Counted from the stretch's first letter, positions 17,609 to 27,067 are shown. The stretch: 64,000 nt of DNA from Pseudonocardia broussonetiae (GCF_013155125.1 NZ_CP053564.1:5463501-5527500), one strand, 5' to 3'. Translations and numbers: made by a program. The notes: generated from the sequence alone by a model not told the origin.

Positions 17609-18435
17609 ACGTCGCAGACCTGGACTACGCCGCCCCGACCACGCTCGACGACGCGCTCGACCTGCTGACCCGCTGGGACGGACGGGCACGGGTGCTGGCC
17701 GGCGGCATGAGCCTGCTCCCCGCCCTGCACCTGGGCACCGAGACGCCCGGGGCCGTCGTCTCGCTGGGCCGGATCGACCAGCTGACGCACATCGACGACG
17801 AGGGCACGCACCTGCGCATCGGCGCGCGGGTCACCCAGCGCACGCTCGCCACGGACGCACGGATCGAGGCCCGCTGCCCCGTCCTCGCCCGGGCCGCCCG
17901 CGGGCTCGCCGACGTGCAGGTGCGCAACCGGGGCACCCTCGGCGGCAGCCTGGCCAACGCCCACCCGGGCGCGGAGGCCGCCACCGTCCTGTGCGCGGTC
18001 GGCGCCGACGTCGTCGTCCGGGGACCCGACGGGGAACGGACCCTGCCCGTGGCCGATCTCGTCCTCGGCGCCGGCCGCACCGCGCTCGCGCCGACCGAGA
18101 TCCTGACCGCCGTGCTGGTGCCGCACCAGCCCGTCGACGCCCGTGCCGCGTACCTGCGCTTCTCCCGCATCCAGGGCAACTACTCCACGGTCAACGCGGC
18201 TGCCCTGGTCGACGGGGAGTCGGTCCGCGTCGCCATCGGCGGCGCGACACCGCGGCCGGTCGTCCTCGAGGGCCCGGTACCGCGGGACGACGCAGCGCTG
18301 GCCGAGCTGGGGACCCGGGCCGCCGCCGCCTGCACCGCCGCCTACGACGACCACATGGCCACCGCGGCGTACCGCCGCGCCCTCGCCGCCACGCTCACCC
18401 GCCGTGTCGTGCTCGCCGCCCACGAAGGAGCCTGA
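17605..18435 (+). CDS. Molybdenum hydroxylase FAD-binding medium subunit
   Basis: A 276-residue CoxM-type flavoprotein. The FAD-binding motifs are VLAGGMSLLP (about 32-41) and RNRGTLGGSLANAHPGAEA (near 110-128). It passes electrons from the 2Fe-2S subunit to an acceptor. ATGA overlap with the large-subunit gene and a single base before the small-subunit start show a tight three-gene unit. Confidence 0.9.
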   Translation: MNVADLDYAAPTTLDDALDLLTRWDGRARVLAGGMSLLPALHLGTETPGAVVSLGRIDQLTHIDDEGTHLRIGARVTQRTLATDARIEARCPVLARAARGLADVQVRNRGTLGGSLANAHPGAEAATVLCAVGADVVVRGPDGERTLPVADLVLGAGRTALAPTEILTAVLVPHQPVDARAAYLRFSRIQGNYSTVNAAALVDGESVRVAIGGATPRPVVLEGPVPRDDAALAELGTRAAAACTAAYDDHMATAAYRRALAATLTRRVVLAAHEGA

Positions 18436-18436
18436 C

Positions 18437-18913
18437 GTGCACCAGAAGCTGACCGTCACCGTGAACGGCACCGACCACGAGCTGGAGATCGACACCCGGA
18501 TCACCCTCGCCACCCTGGTGCGCGAGCACCTCGGGCTCACCGGCACCCACGTCGGCTGCCGCACCGGCAACTGCGGGGCGTGCACCGTCCGGCTCGACGG
18601 CGCCACCGTGAAGTCCTGCTGCGTCCTCGCGCTGGAGGTCGACGGCCACCGGGTCGAGACCGTGGAGTCCCTCCGCGACGGCGACGACCTGCATCCCGTG
18701 CAGCAGGCGTTCGCCGACGCGCAGGCGCTGCAGTGCGGCTTCTGCACCGCCGGGATGGTGATGTCGGCGGTGGCGCTGCTCGACGGGACGCCCGACCCCA
18801 CGGAGGACGAGGTCCGGCGCGGGCTCGCCGGCAACCTCTGCCGCTGCACCGGGTACACGGCCATCCTCGACGCCGTCGCCGCCGCGGCCCGGGATCGCCG
18901 TGTGCCGCAGTGA
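18437..18913 (+). CDS. Molybdenum hydroxylase 2Fe-2S small subunit
   Basis: A 158-residue CoxS-type protein with two iron-sulfur clusters. Ligands are Cys41, 46, 49 and 61 in the plant-ferredoxin-like domain and Cys100, 103, 135 and 137 in the helical domain (CGFC ... CRC). GTG start one base after the medium-subunit stop. The 3' end overlaps the next gene by 14 bp if its first GTG is used. Confidence 0.93.
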   Translation: MHQKLTVTVNGTDHELEIDTRITLATLVREHLGLTGTHVGCRTGNCGACTVRLDGATVKSCCVLALEVDGHRVETVESLRDGDDLHPVQQAFADAQALQCGFCTAGMVMSAVALLDGTPDPTEDEVRRGLAGNLCRCTGYTAILDAVAAAARDRRVPQ

Positions 18914-19838
18914 CCGCCGGCCGCTGCCGCCGCCGGTGCTGACGGAGGTCGCACCGGGCGTGCACGCCTACGTCCAGCCCGACGGCAGCTGGATGGTCAA
19001 CAACACCGGCGTGGTCGTCGGGGACGACGGTGACCTCCTGCTCGTCGACACCACGTCGACGGAGGCCCGCACCCGCGCCCTCCTGGACGCCTGCGCCACC
19101 CTCAGCGACCGGCACGCGCGGCTGCTGGTGAACACCCACCACCACGGCGACCACACGTTCGGCAACTGGATGCTGCCCCCCACGACGACCGTCGTCGGGC
19201 ACGCGCGCTGCCGGGACGAGGTGCTCGCCGCCGGGTTCCTCGCCGCCCAGGTCCTCGCCGGTCCGGACTACGGCCGGCAGGAGCTGCGGCCACCCGACCT
19301 CACCTTCGACGACCGGCTGGTCCTGCACGCCGGTGGCCGACGCGTCGAGCTGATCCACCTCGGACCGGCCCACACGACCAACGACGTGGTCGTCTGGCTG
19401 CCCGAGGAGCGCGTCCTGTTCGCCGGCGACCTCTGCTTCGCCGGGGGCCAGCCGTTCCTCGTCGAGGGCAGCGTGGCCGGCTACCGGGAGGCACTGGCCG
19501 GGATCCGGGCCCTGCGGCCCGCGGTCCTGGTACCCGGGCACGGCCCGGTGCAGCGGGGCACGGAGGTGCCCGCGCTGCTCGACGACCTCGACGCCTACGC
19601 CGCCTTCGTCACCGGGGTGGCCCAGGACGCGCACCGTGCCGGACGCACGCCGCTGCAGGCCGCACTCGCGCACCGGGACAACCCGTTCGCGACCTGGCAG
19701 GAGACCGAGCGACTCGTCGGCAACCTGCACCGCGCCTACGCCGAGCTCGACGGGGCACCGCTCGCCCGGCTCGACCTCACCGCCATCTGGCCGGAGATGA
19801 CCACCTTCCACGGCGGGCCGATCCCGTGCCACGCCTGA
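18900..19838 (+). CDS. MBL-fold metallohydrolase
   Basis: A 312-residue metallo-beta-lactamase-fold hydrolase. The metal motif is THHHGDHTFGN (His80, His82, Asp84, His85). Later ligands sit in HLGPAHTTND, FAGDLCF and VPGHGP. It lies inside the molybdenum hydroxylase operon; a ring-lactone, thioester or lactamase-type hydrolysis of the hydroxylated product is plausible but not shown. GTG at 18900 is used; a GTG at 18936 would start at the conserved VLTEVAPGVHAY segment and is an equal choice. Confidence 0.8.
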   Translation: MCRSDRRPLPPPVLTEVAPGVHAYVQPDGSWMVNNTGVVVGDDGDLLLVDTTSTEARTRALLDACATLSDRHARLLVNTHHHGDHTFGNWMLPPTTTVVGHARCRDEVLAAGFLAAQVLAGPDYGRQELRPPDLTFDDRLVLHAGGRRVELIHLGPAHTTNDVVVWLPEERVLFAGDLCFAGGQPFLVEGSVAGYREALAGIRALRPAVLVPGHGPVQRGTEVPALLDDLDAYAAFVTGVAQDAHRAGRTPLQAALAHRDNPFATWQETERLVGNLHRAYAELDGAPLARLDLTAIWPEMTTFHGGPIPCHA

Positions 19839-19854
19839 CCGAGAGGACCGCCCC

Positions 19855-20781
19855 GTGAAGTGGGTCTCCTACGTCTCACCCGCCTCCGCCACCCCGAGGG
19901 CGGGGGTGCTCGTCGACGACGAGGTCCGCGGCCTCGACGACCCGGCGACGCTCACCGACCTCATCGGCGCCGGCACGCTGGACGACGCGGGCCGACGGGC
20001 GCACGACCGACCGGCGGAGGTGGTGCCGCTCGCCGCGGCGCGGCTGCTCGCCCCGGTGCCCCGGCCCCCCTCGATCCGCGACTTCGGGTGCTTCGAGCTG
20101 CACTTCCTCAACGCCTCGCGCGCACTGGGGCTGCCGGTCGACCCCGTCTGGTACGAGCAGCCGGTCTTCTACTTCTCCAACCCGGCAGCCGTCCGCGGGC
20201 CCGGGGACGACATCCCCGTCTCCCCGGGGTCGGACCGCTTCGACTACGAGGTCGAGGTCGCCGCCGTCATCGGGAGGGAGGGCGGCGACCTGCGTCCCGA
20301 CGAGGCCGAGCGGCACATCGCCGGGTACACCGTCCTGTGCGACTGGAGCGCCCGCGACCTGCAGGCCCGGGAGGCACCGATGGGGTTCGGGCCGGTCAAG
20401 GGCAAGGACGGGGCCACGAGCCTCGGCCCGGTGCTCGTCACCCCCGACGAGCTGGAGCCCCACCGGGCCGGGCACGGCTTCGACCTCGCGATGACGGCCT
20501 CGGTCAACGGGGTCCCCGTCGGCGGCGGCACGTGGGCCGACATCCACTGGTCCTTCGGACAGATGCTCTCCTACGCCTCGCGCGGGACGCGACTCGTGCC
20601 GGGCGACGTCATCGGCAGCGGGACCGTCGGCAACGGGTGCCTGCTCGAGCAGTCCGGCACCGCCGACTCCGCCCCGTGGCTGCGCCCCGGTGACGTCGTC
20701 GACACCACGGTCGAGGGCATCGGGACCCTGACCGGCCGGGTGGTGGGCGGCGTGGCCGTCGTGCCGCTGTGTCACGGCTGA
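19855..20781 (+). CDS. FAH-family hydrolase
   Basis: A 308-residue fumarylacetoacetate hydrolase-family enzyme with the full fold: DFGCFELH, YFSNPAAVRGPG, DYEVEVAAVIGREG (metal-binding Glu pair), GYTVLCDWSARDLQ, GPVKGKDG and IGSGTVGNGC. It resembles the eukaryote-like FAH branch that keeps a glutamate and aspartate metal site. As last gene of the molybdenum hydroxylase operon it probably cleaves a C-C bond of a dioxo acid formed after ring opening, although no ring-opening enzyme is in the operon. GTG start after GAGAGGA. Confidence 0.85.
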   Translation: MKWVSYVSPASATPRAGVLVDDEVRGLDDPATLTDLIGAGTLDDAGRRAHDRPAEVVPLAAARLLAPVPRPPSIRDFGCFELHFLNASRALGLPVDPVWYEQPVFYFSNPAAVRGPGDDIPVSPGSDRFDYEVEVAAVIGREGGDLRPDEAERHIAGYTVLCDWSARDLQAREAPMGFGPVKGKDGATSLGPVLVTPDELEPHRAGHGFDLAMTASVNGVPVGGGTWADIHWSFGQMLSYASRGTRLVPGDVIGSGTVGNGCLLEQSGTADSAPWLRPGDVVDTTVEGIGTLTGRVVGGVAVVPLCHG

Positions 20782-20788
20782 CCGGCGC

Positions 20789-22121
20789 TCAGACGCCGCG
20801 GAAGCGGTTGATGCCCTCGAGGTGGCGGGCGCGCTTGTCGGGGTCGGTGACGCCGAGGCCTTCTTCGGGGGCGAGGGCGAGGACGCCGACCTTGCCCTGG
20901 TGGCTGTTGGTGTGGACGTCGAGGGCGGCCTGTCCGGTGTCGGCGAGGGGGTAGACCTGGGACAGGGTGGGGTGGATGAGGCCCTTGTCGATGAGCCGGT
21001 TGGCCTCGTAGGACTCGCGGTAGTTCGCGAAGTGCGAGCCGATGATGCGCTTGAGGTTCATCCACAGGTAGCGGTTGTCGTAGGTGTGCTCGTAGCCGGA
21101 GGTGGAGGCGCAGGTGACGATGGTGCCGCCCTTGCGGGCGACGTAGACCGAGGCGCCGAAGGTCTCCCGGCCGGGGTGCTCGAACACGATGTCGGGGTCC
21201 TCACCGCCGGTCAGCTCGCGGATCTTCGCGCCCAGGCGCTTCCACTCCTTGGGGTCCTGGTGGTGCTCGTCGCTCCAGAACCGGTAGCCCTCCGCGGAGC
21301 GGTCGATGATCAGCTCCGCGCCCATCTTGCGGCAGACCTCGGCCTTCTCCGGGGAGGACACCACGCAGATCGGGGTGGCGCCGCCGTTGAGGGCGAACTG
21401 GGTGGCGTAGGAGCCCAGGCCGCCCGAGGCGCCCCAGATCAGGACGTTGTCGCCCTGCTTCATCCCGGCCCCGTTGCGCGAGACCAGCTGGCGGTAGGCG
21501 GTGGAGTTGACCAGCCCGGGCGCGGCGGCCTCCTCCCAGGTCAGGTGGGCGGGCTTGGGCATCAGCTGGTTGGACTTGACCAGCGCCAGCTCGGCCAGCC
21601 CACCGAAGTTGGTCTCGAACCCCCCAGATCCGCTGCTCGGGGTCCATCATCGAGTCCCCGTGCCCGTCGGGGCTCTCCATCTCCACCGACAGGCAGTGCG
21701 CCACGACCTGGTCACCGGGCTTCCAGGCGTTCACCCCGGGCCCGGTGCGCAGCACCACCCCGGCCAGGTCCGAGCCGACCACGTGGTAGGGCAGGTCGTG
21801 CCGGGCGGTGAGCGGGGAGATCCGGCCGTAGCGGCGCAGGAAGCTGAACGTCGACACCGGCTCGAAGATCGAGGTCCACACGGTGTTGTAGTTGATCGCC
21901 GAGGCCATCACCGCCACGACCGCCTCCCCCGGGCCCAGCTCCGGGGTGGCCACGTCTTCCACGTGCAGGGACTTGCGCGGGTCCTTCTCCTTGGACGGGA
22001 TACCGGCGAACATCTCCGCCTCGTCGGCGTGCACGGTGACCCCGCGGTAGTGGTCGGGGACATCGAGCCCGCCGACGGCGTCGAACTGCCCGGCGAGGAT
22101 GGCGTCGCGGATCTCCAGCAC
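20789..22121 (-). pseudogene. ccrA: Crotonyl-CoA carboxylase/reductase with a G6 frameshift
   Basis: Minus-strand gene for a medium-chain reductase that reductively carboxylates crotonyl-CoA to ethylmalonyl-CoA. The N-terminal part (22121 to about 21626) and the C-terminal part (to 20789) are in different frames. The break falls at a run of six C at 21620-21625 (six G in the coding strand), where one base fewer would restore RIWG-FETNFGGLAELA. Joined, the protein is about 443 residues, the normal family length, and keeps WGASGGLGSYATQFA, FEHPGRETFG and SHFANYRE. Either a sequencing error in a homopolymer or a recent inactivation. It would serve the ethylmalonyl-CoA pathway or butyrate/PHA-derived C4 metabolism. 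Confidence 0.85.
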
Positions 22122-22176
22122 GGCTGGCCTCCGATGGCTGAGTCGTGGAGAGTGCGTGGCATATCAAGCGTAGCAG

Positions 22177-23919
22177 TCAGGGTGATCGGTTTGTCATCCA
22201 CGACCGGTACCATCCGGCCTCGGAGAGCAGCTCGCGGTGCGGTCCGAGCTGCGCGACGCGACCGGACCGGAGGACCGCGACCGCGTCGAACCGCTCCAGG
22301 GCCGCGGGGTCGTGGGTGATCACCAGGACCGACCTGCCCCCGGTGGCGGCCAGCAGGTCCTCGAGCACCGCGTCACGGACGGTCGGATCGAGGTGCGCCG
22401 TCGGCTCGTCCAGGACGAGCACGGCCGGCTCGGTCAGCAGGACCCGCGCCACCGCGAGGCGCCGGCGCATGCCGCCGGAGAGCCGCTGCCCGCCGCTGCC
22501 GACGTCGGCGTCCAGACCCGGGGCGGGCATCCGGACGCGATCCAGGACCGCCACCAGCTCCGCGTCCGACGCGTCCGGCCGGGCCACCAGCAGGTTCTCC
22601 CGGACCGTGCCGGCGAACACGTGCGGATCCTGCGGGACGCCGGAGAGCCGCTCCCGCACGGCGTCCGGCTCGCGGGTGGTGACGTCGACCCCGTCGAGGT
22701 GGACGGTGCCGCCGTCGGGGTCGCGGAACCGGAACAGGACGTCCGCGAGCGTGCTCTTGCCGGCCCCGCTCGGCCCGATCAGCGCGATCCGCCGACCGGG
22801 CGGGAGGTCGAGGTCCACGCCGTCGAGCGCCCACGGCTCCGCCGGCCCGTAGCGCACCCGCAGGCCCCGGATCCGCAGCCCGGGCGCCTCGACCGGCGGC
22901 GCCGCAGCCCGGACCCGGACCGACGGTGGCGCGTCGAGCACGTCGAACAGCCGGGCGCCCGAGGCGTGCACGGCACCGAGCCTCGCCGCCGCGGCCGGGA
23001 GCGGGGCGACGACCTCGAAGGCGGCCAGCGCGGTGAGCACCAGCACCGCGAACGGCACGGCGGCGAGCGTCCCGCCGGCGACGGCGGCGACGGCCAGGAG
23101 CAGGGTCCCCCACAGCGTCGCGCCCGCCACGAGCGCCGACGCGGCCACCCCCGCGGCGAGCAGGAACGCGTCCCGGCGCGCGGTGCGGGTGAGCACCGCG
23201 TCGGCGTCGACGATCCGGTCGAGCGCGCGGGGCATCGCCCCGTAGGCGTGCAGGTCGGCCGCCCCGTGCACGGCGTCGACGACCGCCGCGGACAGCTCGG
23301 CGCGCGCCGCGGCCCGGCGCCTCCCGACCCCCCGGCCGGCCAGCGCCGCCGCGACCGGCACCACGATCCCGCCCAGTGCGAGGCCCACGGCCAGCAGCAC
23401 ACCGCCGGGGACCAGCAGCGCGGTGGCCAGCCCGACGGCACCCGCCCCGGCCGCCGCGGCGGCGAGCGGCGGGGTGATCCCGCCGATGACGAGGTCCTGC
23501 GTCGCGTCGGTGTCGGACACCAGCCGGGTCAGCAGGTCGCCCGTGCGGTACCGCTCGAACGGCTCGGTCCGCGCGAGCCGGGCGACCACCCGGGCCCGGA
23601 CCCCGGCGAGGGTCCGCAGCGCGGCGTCGTGGGTGAGCAGCCGCTCCAGGTAGCGGGCCACCCCCCGGGTGACGCCGAGCGCGCGCGTGACGACGACCGC
23701 CACGGCGAGCGCCGTGAGCGGCGGGTGCTGCGCGGCGGTGGCCAGCAACCAGCCGGCGACGGCCATCAGGGCGATGCCCGCCCCCGTGGCGACGGCCCCG
23801 GCCAGCGCGCCGAGCGAGACGCCCCCGGCGCGGGGCCGCGCCAGCCCGACCATGCGGAGCAGCGGCCCGCCCCGCCGTAGGGCGTCCGGAGGAGGCAGCA
23901 CGGCCGTGGAGCGCGTCAC
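22177..23919 (-). CDS. cydC: Thiol reductant ABC exporter subunit CydC
   Basis: A 580-residue ABC exporter half with an N-terminal six-helix membrane domain and a C-terminal ATPase: Walker A GPSGAGKST, signature LSGGMRRRLAVARVLL, Walker B VLVLDEPTAHLD. With CydD it exports cysteine/glutathione-type thiols and is needed to mature cytochrome bd oxidase. The GTG at 23919 overlaps the cydD stop by 4 bp; the longer in-frame start at 23994 lies inside cydD and is not used. Confidence 0.9.
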   Translation of the reverse strand: MTRSTAVLPPPDALRRGGPLLRMVGLARPRAGGVSLGALAGAVATGAGIALMAVAGWLLATAAQHPPLTALAVAVVVTRALGVTRGVARYLERLLTHDAALRTLAGVRARVVARLARTEPFERYRTGDLLTRLVSDTDATQDLVIGGITPPLAAAAAGAGAVGLATALLVPGGVLLAVGLALGGIVVPVAAALAGRGVGRRRAAARAELSAAVVDAVHGAADLHAYGAMPRALDRIVDADAVLTRTARRDAFLLAAGVAASALVAGATLWGTLLLAVAAVAGGTLAAVPFAVLVLTALAAFEVVAPLPAAAARLGAVHASGARLFDVLDAPPSVRVRAAAPPVEAPGLRIRGLRVRYGPAEPWALDGVDLDLPPGRRIALIGPSGAGKSTLADVLFRFRDPDGGTVHLDGVDVTTREPDAVRERLSGVPQDPHVFAGTVRENLLVARPDASDAELVAVLDRVRMPAPGLDADVGSGGQRLSGGMRRRLAVARVLLTEPAVLVLDEPTAHLDPTVRDAVLEDLLAATGGRSVLVITHDPAALERFDAVAVLRSGRVAQLGPHRELLSEAGWYRSWMTNRSP

Positions 23920-25622
23920 GCCGGCTCCACCGCCCGGCGCGCCGTGACCCGTCCCGCGGTGAGCGTCACGACGTCGTCGGCCAGGTCGACCCACCCCGCG
24001 TCGTGGGCGACGACCACCGCGGTGCCGCGCTCCACGAGCCGCGCCACCGCGGCCCGGACGAGCAGGGCGTTCTCCGGGTCGAGGTGCGCGGTCGGCTCGT
24101 CGAGGAGCACGATCGGGGTGACGCCGGTCGCCGCCACGGCCTCGCGGCGCAGGAACGCCCGAGCCAGCGCGATCCGCTGGTGCTGACCGGACGAGAGCCG
24201 GGCCCCCCGCTCCCCCAGCCGCGTCGCGTAGCCGTCGGGCAGGGCGCGCACGACGTCGTGCACCTCCGCGAGCTCGGCCGCGCGGCGCACGGCGGCGTCG
24301 GAGGCGCCCGGCTCACCGAGCCGGATGTTCTCGACCACCGGCGCGTCGAACAGGTGGGGCCGCTGGGGCACCCAGGCGAGGCGGCGGCGCCAGAGCTCGA
24401 CCGGCACGTCCGCGAGGTCCACCGGCTCGCCGTCGGCGCCCGTCAGGGTGACGGTGCCCTTGTCGGGCGCGCCGAACCGCAGGAGGAGCCCGAGCAGACT
24501 GGTCTTGCCCGCCCCGCTCGGACCGACGACCAGCGTGGTGCGACCGGGCCGCAGCTCCAGGTCGACGCGGTCGAGCACCGGGGCGGGCCGCCCGGGACGG
24601 GTCAGCACCACCCCGCAGAGGGAGATCGCGGGATCGGCGCCCGCGGCCGCCGGGTGCTCGGGGTCCGGCAGCGGACCGCCGGGCCGGTCGAGCACCTCGA
24701 ACACCCGCCCGGCCGCCGTCGCCCCCTCCAGGCCCGCGTGGAACCGCGCTCCGAGCTCGCGCAGCGGGAGGAACGCCTCCGGGGCGAGGATCAGGACCAG
24801 CAGGGCCGACTCGTAGTCGATCCGGCCGTGGAGCAGCCGGAACCCGACCCACGCCGCGATCACCGCGACCGAGACCGACGCCAGCAGCTCCAGGGCCAGC
24901 GCGGACAGGAAGGCCACCCGCAGCGTCTCCATCGCCGCCCGGCGGTGGCGGTCGCCGACCTCCCGCAGGCGCGCCGCCTCGGCCGCCGCGCGGCGGAGCA
25001 CCGCGAGCGTCGGCAGGCCCTCGACGACGTCCAGGAAGCGCCCGCCCAGGCGTTCGAGCAGCACCCACTGCCGCTGCGCACGCTCGCGCGAGTACCGCCC
25101 GATCAGCGCGAGCAGGAACGGGACCAGCGGCAGCGCGAGCCCCAGGAGCACCCCGGAGACCGGGTCGGCCGTCACCACGACCACGAGCACGGTGAGGGGC
25201 ACCACCGCGGTGAGCAGGATCTGCGGCAGGTACCGGGCGACGTAGGCGTCCAGCGGGTCGAGTCCGCGCGTCGCGAGCGTCGCGAGCTCACCGGGGTCGG
25301 TGGCGGCCGGGTCGGCGGCCGCGCCGGTGACGTGCGACGCGAGCCGGCGCCGCAGGTCCGACGTCACCAGCGCGGCGCTGCGCAGCGCCGCACCCTCCGC
25401 CCCGTACGCCAGCCCGGCGCGGGCCAGGACGACCAGCCCGACGGCGGCGACGGCCGCACCGAGGTCGGGCTCCCCCGCCGTGGCCCCGGCGACGACCCGC
25501 GCCAGCAGCCACGCCTGCGCCACGGTCAGCGCGGCGAGCGCGAGGCTGCACACCACGGAGACCACCAGGTGCACGCGGACCGCGCGGGTGCTCCGCAGCA
25601 GCCGCGGGTCGAGTACCGCCAT
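23916..25622 (-). CDS. cydD: Thiol reductant ABC exporter subunit CydD
   Basis: A 568-residue ABC exporter half. Membrane segments run from about residue 15 to 300. The ATPase has Walker A GPSGAGKTS, signature LSSGQHQRIALARAFL and Walker B PIVLLDEPTAHLD. It is the first gene of a two-gene unit with cydC. The oxidase genes cydAB are about 38 kb away in this window and not adjacent, and the two exporter halves are not fused. Confidence 0.9.
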   Translation of the reverse strand: MAVLDPRLLRSTRAVRVHLVVSVVCSLALAALTVAQAWLLARVVAGATAGEPDLGAAVAAVGLVVLARAGLAYGAEGAALRSAALVTSDLRRRLASHVTGAAADPAATDPGELATLATRGLDPLDAYVARYLPQILLTAVVPLTVLVVVVTADPVSGVLLGLALPLVPFLLALIGRYSRERAQRQWVLLERLGGRFLDVVEGLPTLAVLRRAAAEAARLREVGDRHRRAAMETLRVAFLSALALELLASVSVAVIAAWVGFRLLHGRIDYESALLVLILAPEAFLPLRELGARFHAGLEGATAAGRVFEVLDRPGGPLPDPEHPAAAGADPAISLCGVVLTRPGRPAPVLDRVDLELRPGRTTLVVGPSGAGKTSLLGLLLRFGAPDKGTVTLTGADGEPVDLADVPVELWRRRLAWVPQRPHLFDAPVVENIRLGEPGASDAAVRRAAELAEVHDVVRALPDGYATRLGERGARLSSGQHQRIALARAFLRREAVAATGVTPIVLLDEPTAHLDPENALLVRAAVARLVERGTAVVVAHDAGWVDLADDVVTLTAGRVTARRAVEPA

Positions 25623-25684
25623 GCCCCATGCCTACCCCGGACGCCGTCGCCGCGGGGGCGGGTTCCGCTGCGCGGGAGCGCGCT

Positions 25685-25718
25685 GCCCGCCGACGGTCAC
25701 CGCCCGCCGACGGTCACC
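25685..25718. repeat. 17-bp direct repeat, two copies
   Basis: GCCCGCCGACGGTCACC occurs twice head to tail, with a partial third copy, at the 3' edge of the MFS gene in the 91-bp gap before cydD. It looks like a small slippage duplication. Confidence 0.6.
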
Positions 25719-27024
25719 GCCCGCGGGTCGGCAGCAGGTCCCGCAGGGGGCGGGGCACCACGCCGCGGGTGGCGTCGAGCCGTCGGGCCGTGCGGCGGGA
25801 GACGAGGATCCCGACCACGGCCAGGGCCCACACCGGGTACTGCACGAGCCAGGCGACGCGGAACGCCTCCGGGGTGAAGCCGCCCTGCGCCGTCAGGACG
25901 ACCCCCATGGCGCTGAGCACCACGAGCGACGCCAGGAAGCCGCCGAGGTTGACCATGCTCTGCGCGACGGCCAGGTTCGGCGACGGGTTCGCGGTGCGAC
26001 CGATGTCCAGGCCCACCACGGAGCCGGGCCCGGCCGCGGCGAGCACCAGCACGAGCACGACGAGCAGCCAGGACGGCGCCGGGCCGGGCAGCGCCAGCAC
26101 GGCGGTCCACACGACCACCTCGGCCGCGATCACGCCGAGCAGCAGCCAGGACCGGCGCAGCGGGTGCCGCACGGTCAGCACGCCGATCAGCGGGCCGACG
26201 CAGATCGTCGCGACGACGAGCAGCGAGAGCAGCGCCCCCGCCGCCGCCGTCGTCAGGCCCTGCGCGGAGACCAGGTAGGGCACACCCCACAGCAGCGTGA
26301 AGACCATCATCGGGAACTGCGTGCCCATGTGCCCGAAGAAGCCCAGCCGGGTGCCGGGGCGGGCCCACACCGCCCGGAGCTGCCGCCCGATCTCCCGGGC
26401 CGAGACCGGCGGCGCCGGGGTCCAGGCCCGGCCCGGGGCGTTGCGCACCACGGCCAGGGCCAGCACCGCGACGGCGGTGCCGGCCGCCGCCGCGAGCCCG
26501 AACGCCGTCGACCACCCCGCACCGGCCAGGACGGCCGCGAAGGGCACGGCGGAGAGGATCTGGCCGGTCTGGCACAGGATCGTCGTCAGCTGGGTGATCA
26601 GCGGCACCCGCCGTGCGGGGAACCAGCGGGGCACCAGGGACAGCACGGCGGCGAAGACCACGGCGTCCCCCGCACCCACGAGCACCCGGGCGGACACCGC
26701 CGCGCCGAGCGCGGGCGCGAACGCCAGCAGCAGCTGGCCACCCCCCAGCAGCACACCGCTGACGGCGAGCATCGTGCGCGAACCGAAGCGGTCCACCAGC
26801 AGGCCGGCCGGGATCTGGGCCGCGACGTAGACCGCGACCTGGACGAACACGAACGCCGAGAGCGTGCCGGGGCTGATGTCGAAGCGTTCCGCGGCCTGCA
26901 GACCGGCGACGCCGAACGAGGTGCGCTGCATGACCGCGAGCACGTAGGCGAGCACGCCCACCGACCACACCGCCCAGGCGGTGCGGCTCACCCGCGTCAC
27001 GGGCCCGGGGTCGATCGTCGTCAC
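25714..27024 (-). CDS. MFS transporter
   Basis: A 436-residue major facilitator protein with about 12 hydrophobic helices and the loop motif GLLVDRFGSRTMLAVSG after helix 2 (variant of the MFS A motif). GTG at 27024 follows AGGAGG; the opening at 27057 would run into the LacI operator and is less likely. It is divergent from a LacI-family gene across a perfect 16-bp palindrome, so it is probably repressed by that protein. Substrate unknown. Confidence 0.87.
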   Translation of the reverse strand: MTTIDPGPVTRVSRTAWAVWSVGVLAYVLAVMQRTSFGVAGLQAAERFDISPGTLSAFVFVQVAVYVAAQIPAGLLVDRFGSRTMLAVSGVLLGGGQLLLAFAPALGAAVSARVLVGAGDAVVFAAVLSLVPRWFPARRVPLITQLTTILCQTGQILSAVPFAAVLAGAGWSTAFGLAAAAGTAVAVLALAVVRNAPGRAWTPAPPVSAREIGRQLRAVWARPGTRLGFFGHMGTQFPMMVFTLLWGVPYLVSAQGLTTAAAGALLSLLVVATICVGPLIGVLTVRHPLRRSWLLLGVIAAEVVVWTAVLALPGPAPSWLLVVLVLVLAAAGPGSVVGLDIGRTANPSPNLAVAQSMVNLGGFLASLVVLSAMGVVLTAQGGFTPEAFRVAWLVQYPVWALAVVGILVSRRTARRLDATRGVVPRPLRDLLPTRGR

Positions 27025-27051
27025 GGCTCCTCCTCGCTCGCCCGTCGAGTG

Positions 27052-27067
27052 TGGCAAACGTTTGCCA
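27052..27067. promoter_or_regulatory. Perfect LacI-type operator palindrome
   Basis: TGGCAAAC-GTTTGCCA is a perfect 16-bp palindrome with the central CG typical of LacI/PurR operators. A degenerate extra half site ATTGCCAGC follows at 27070-27078. It lies between the divergent MFS and LacI genes and overlaps the likely promoters of both. Confidence 0.8.

Noticed and set aside
15239..18913. Aerobic carbon monoxide dehydrogenase (coxLMS)
   Set aside because: The large subunit has AYRGFGK in place of the AYRCSFR active-site loop, and the neighbours are hydrolases of organic acids and not cox maturation genes.
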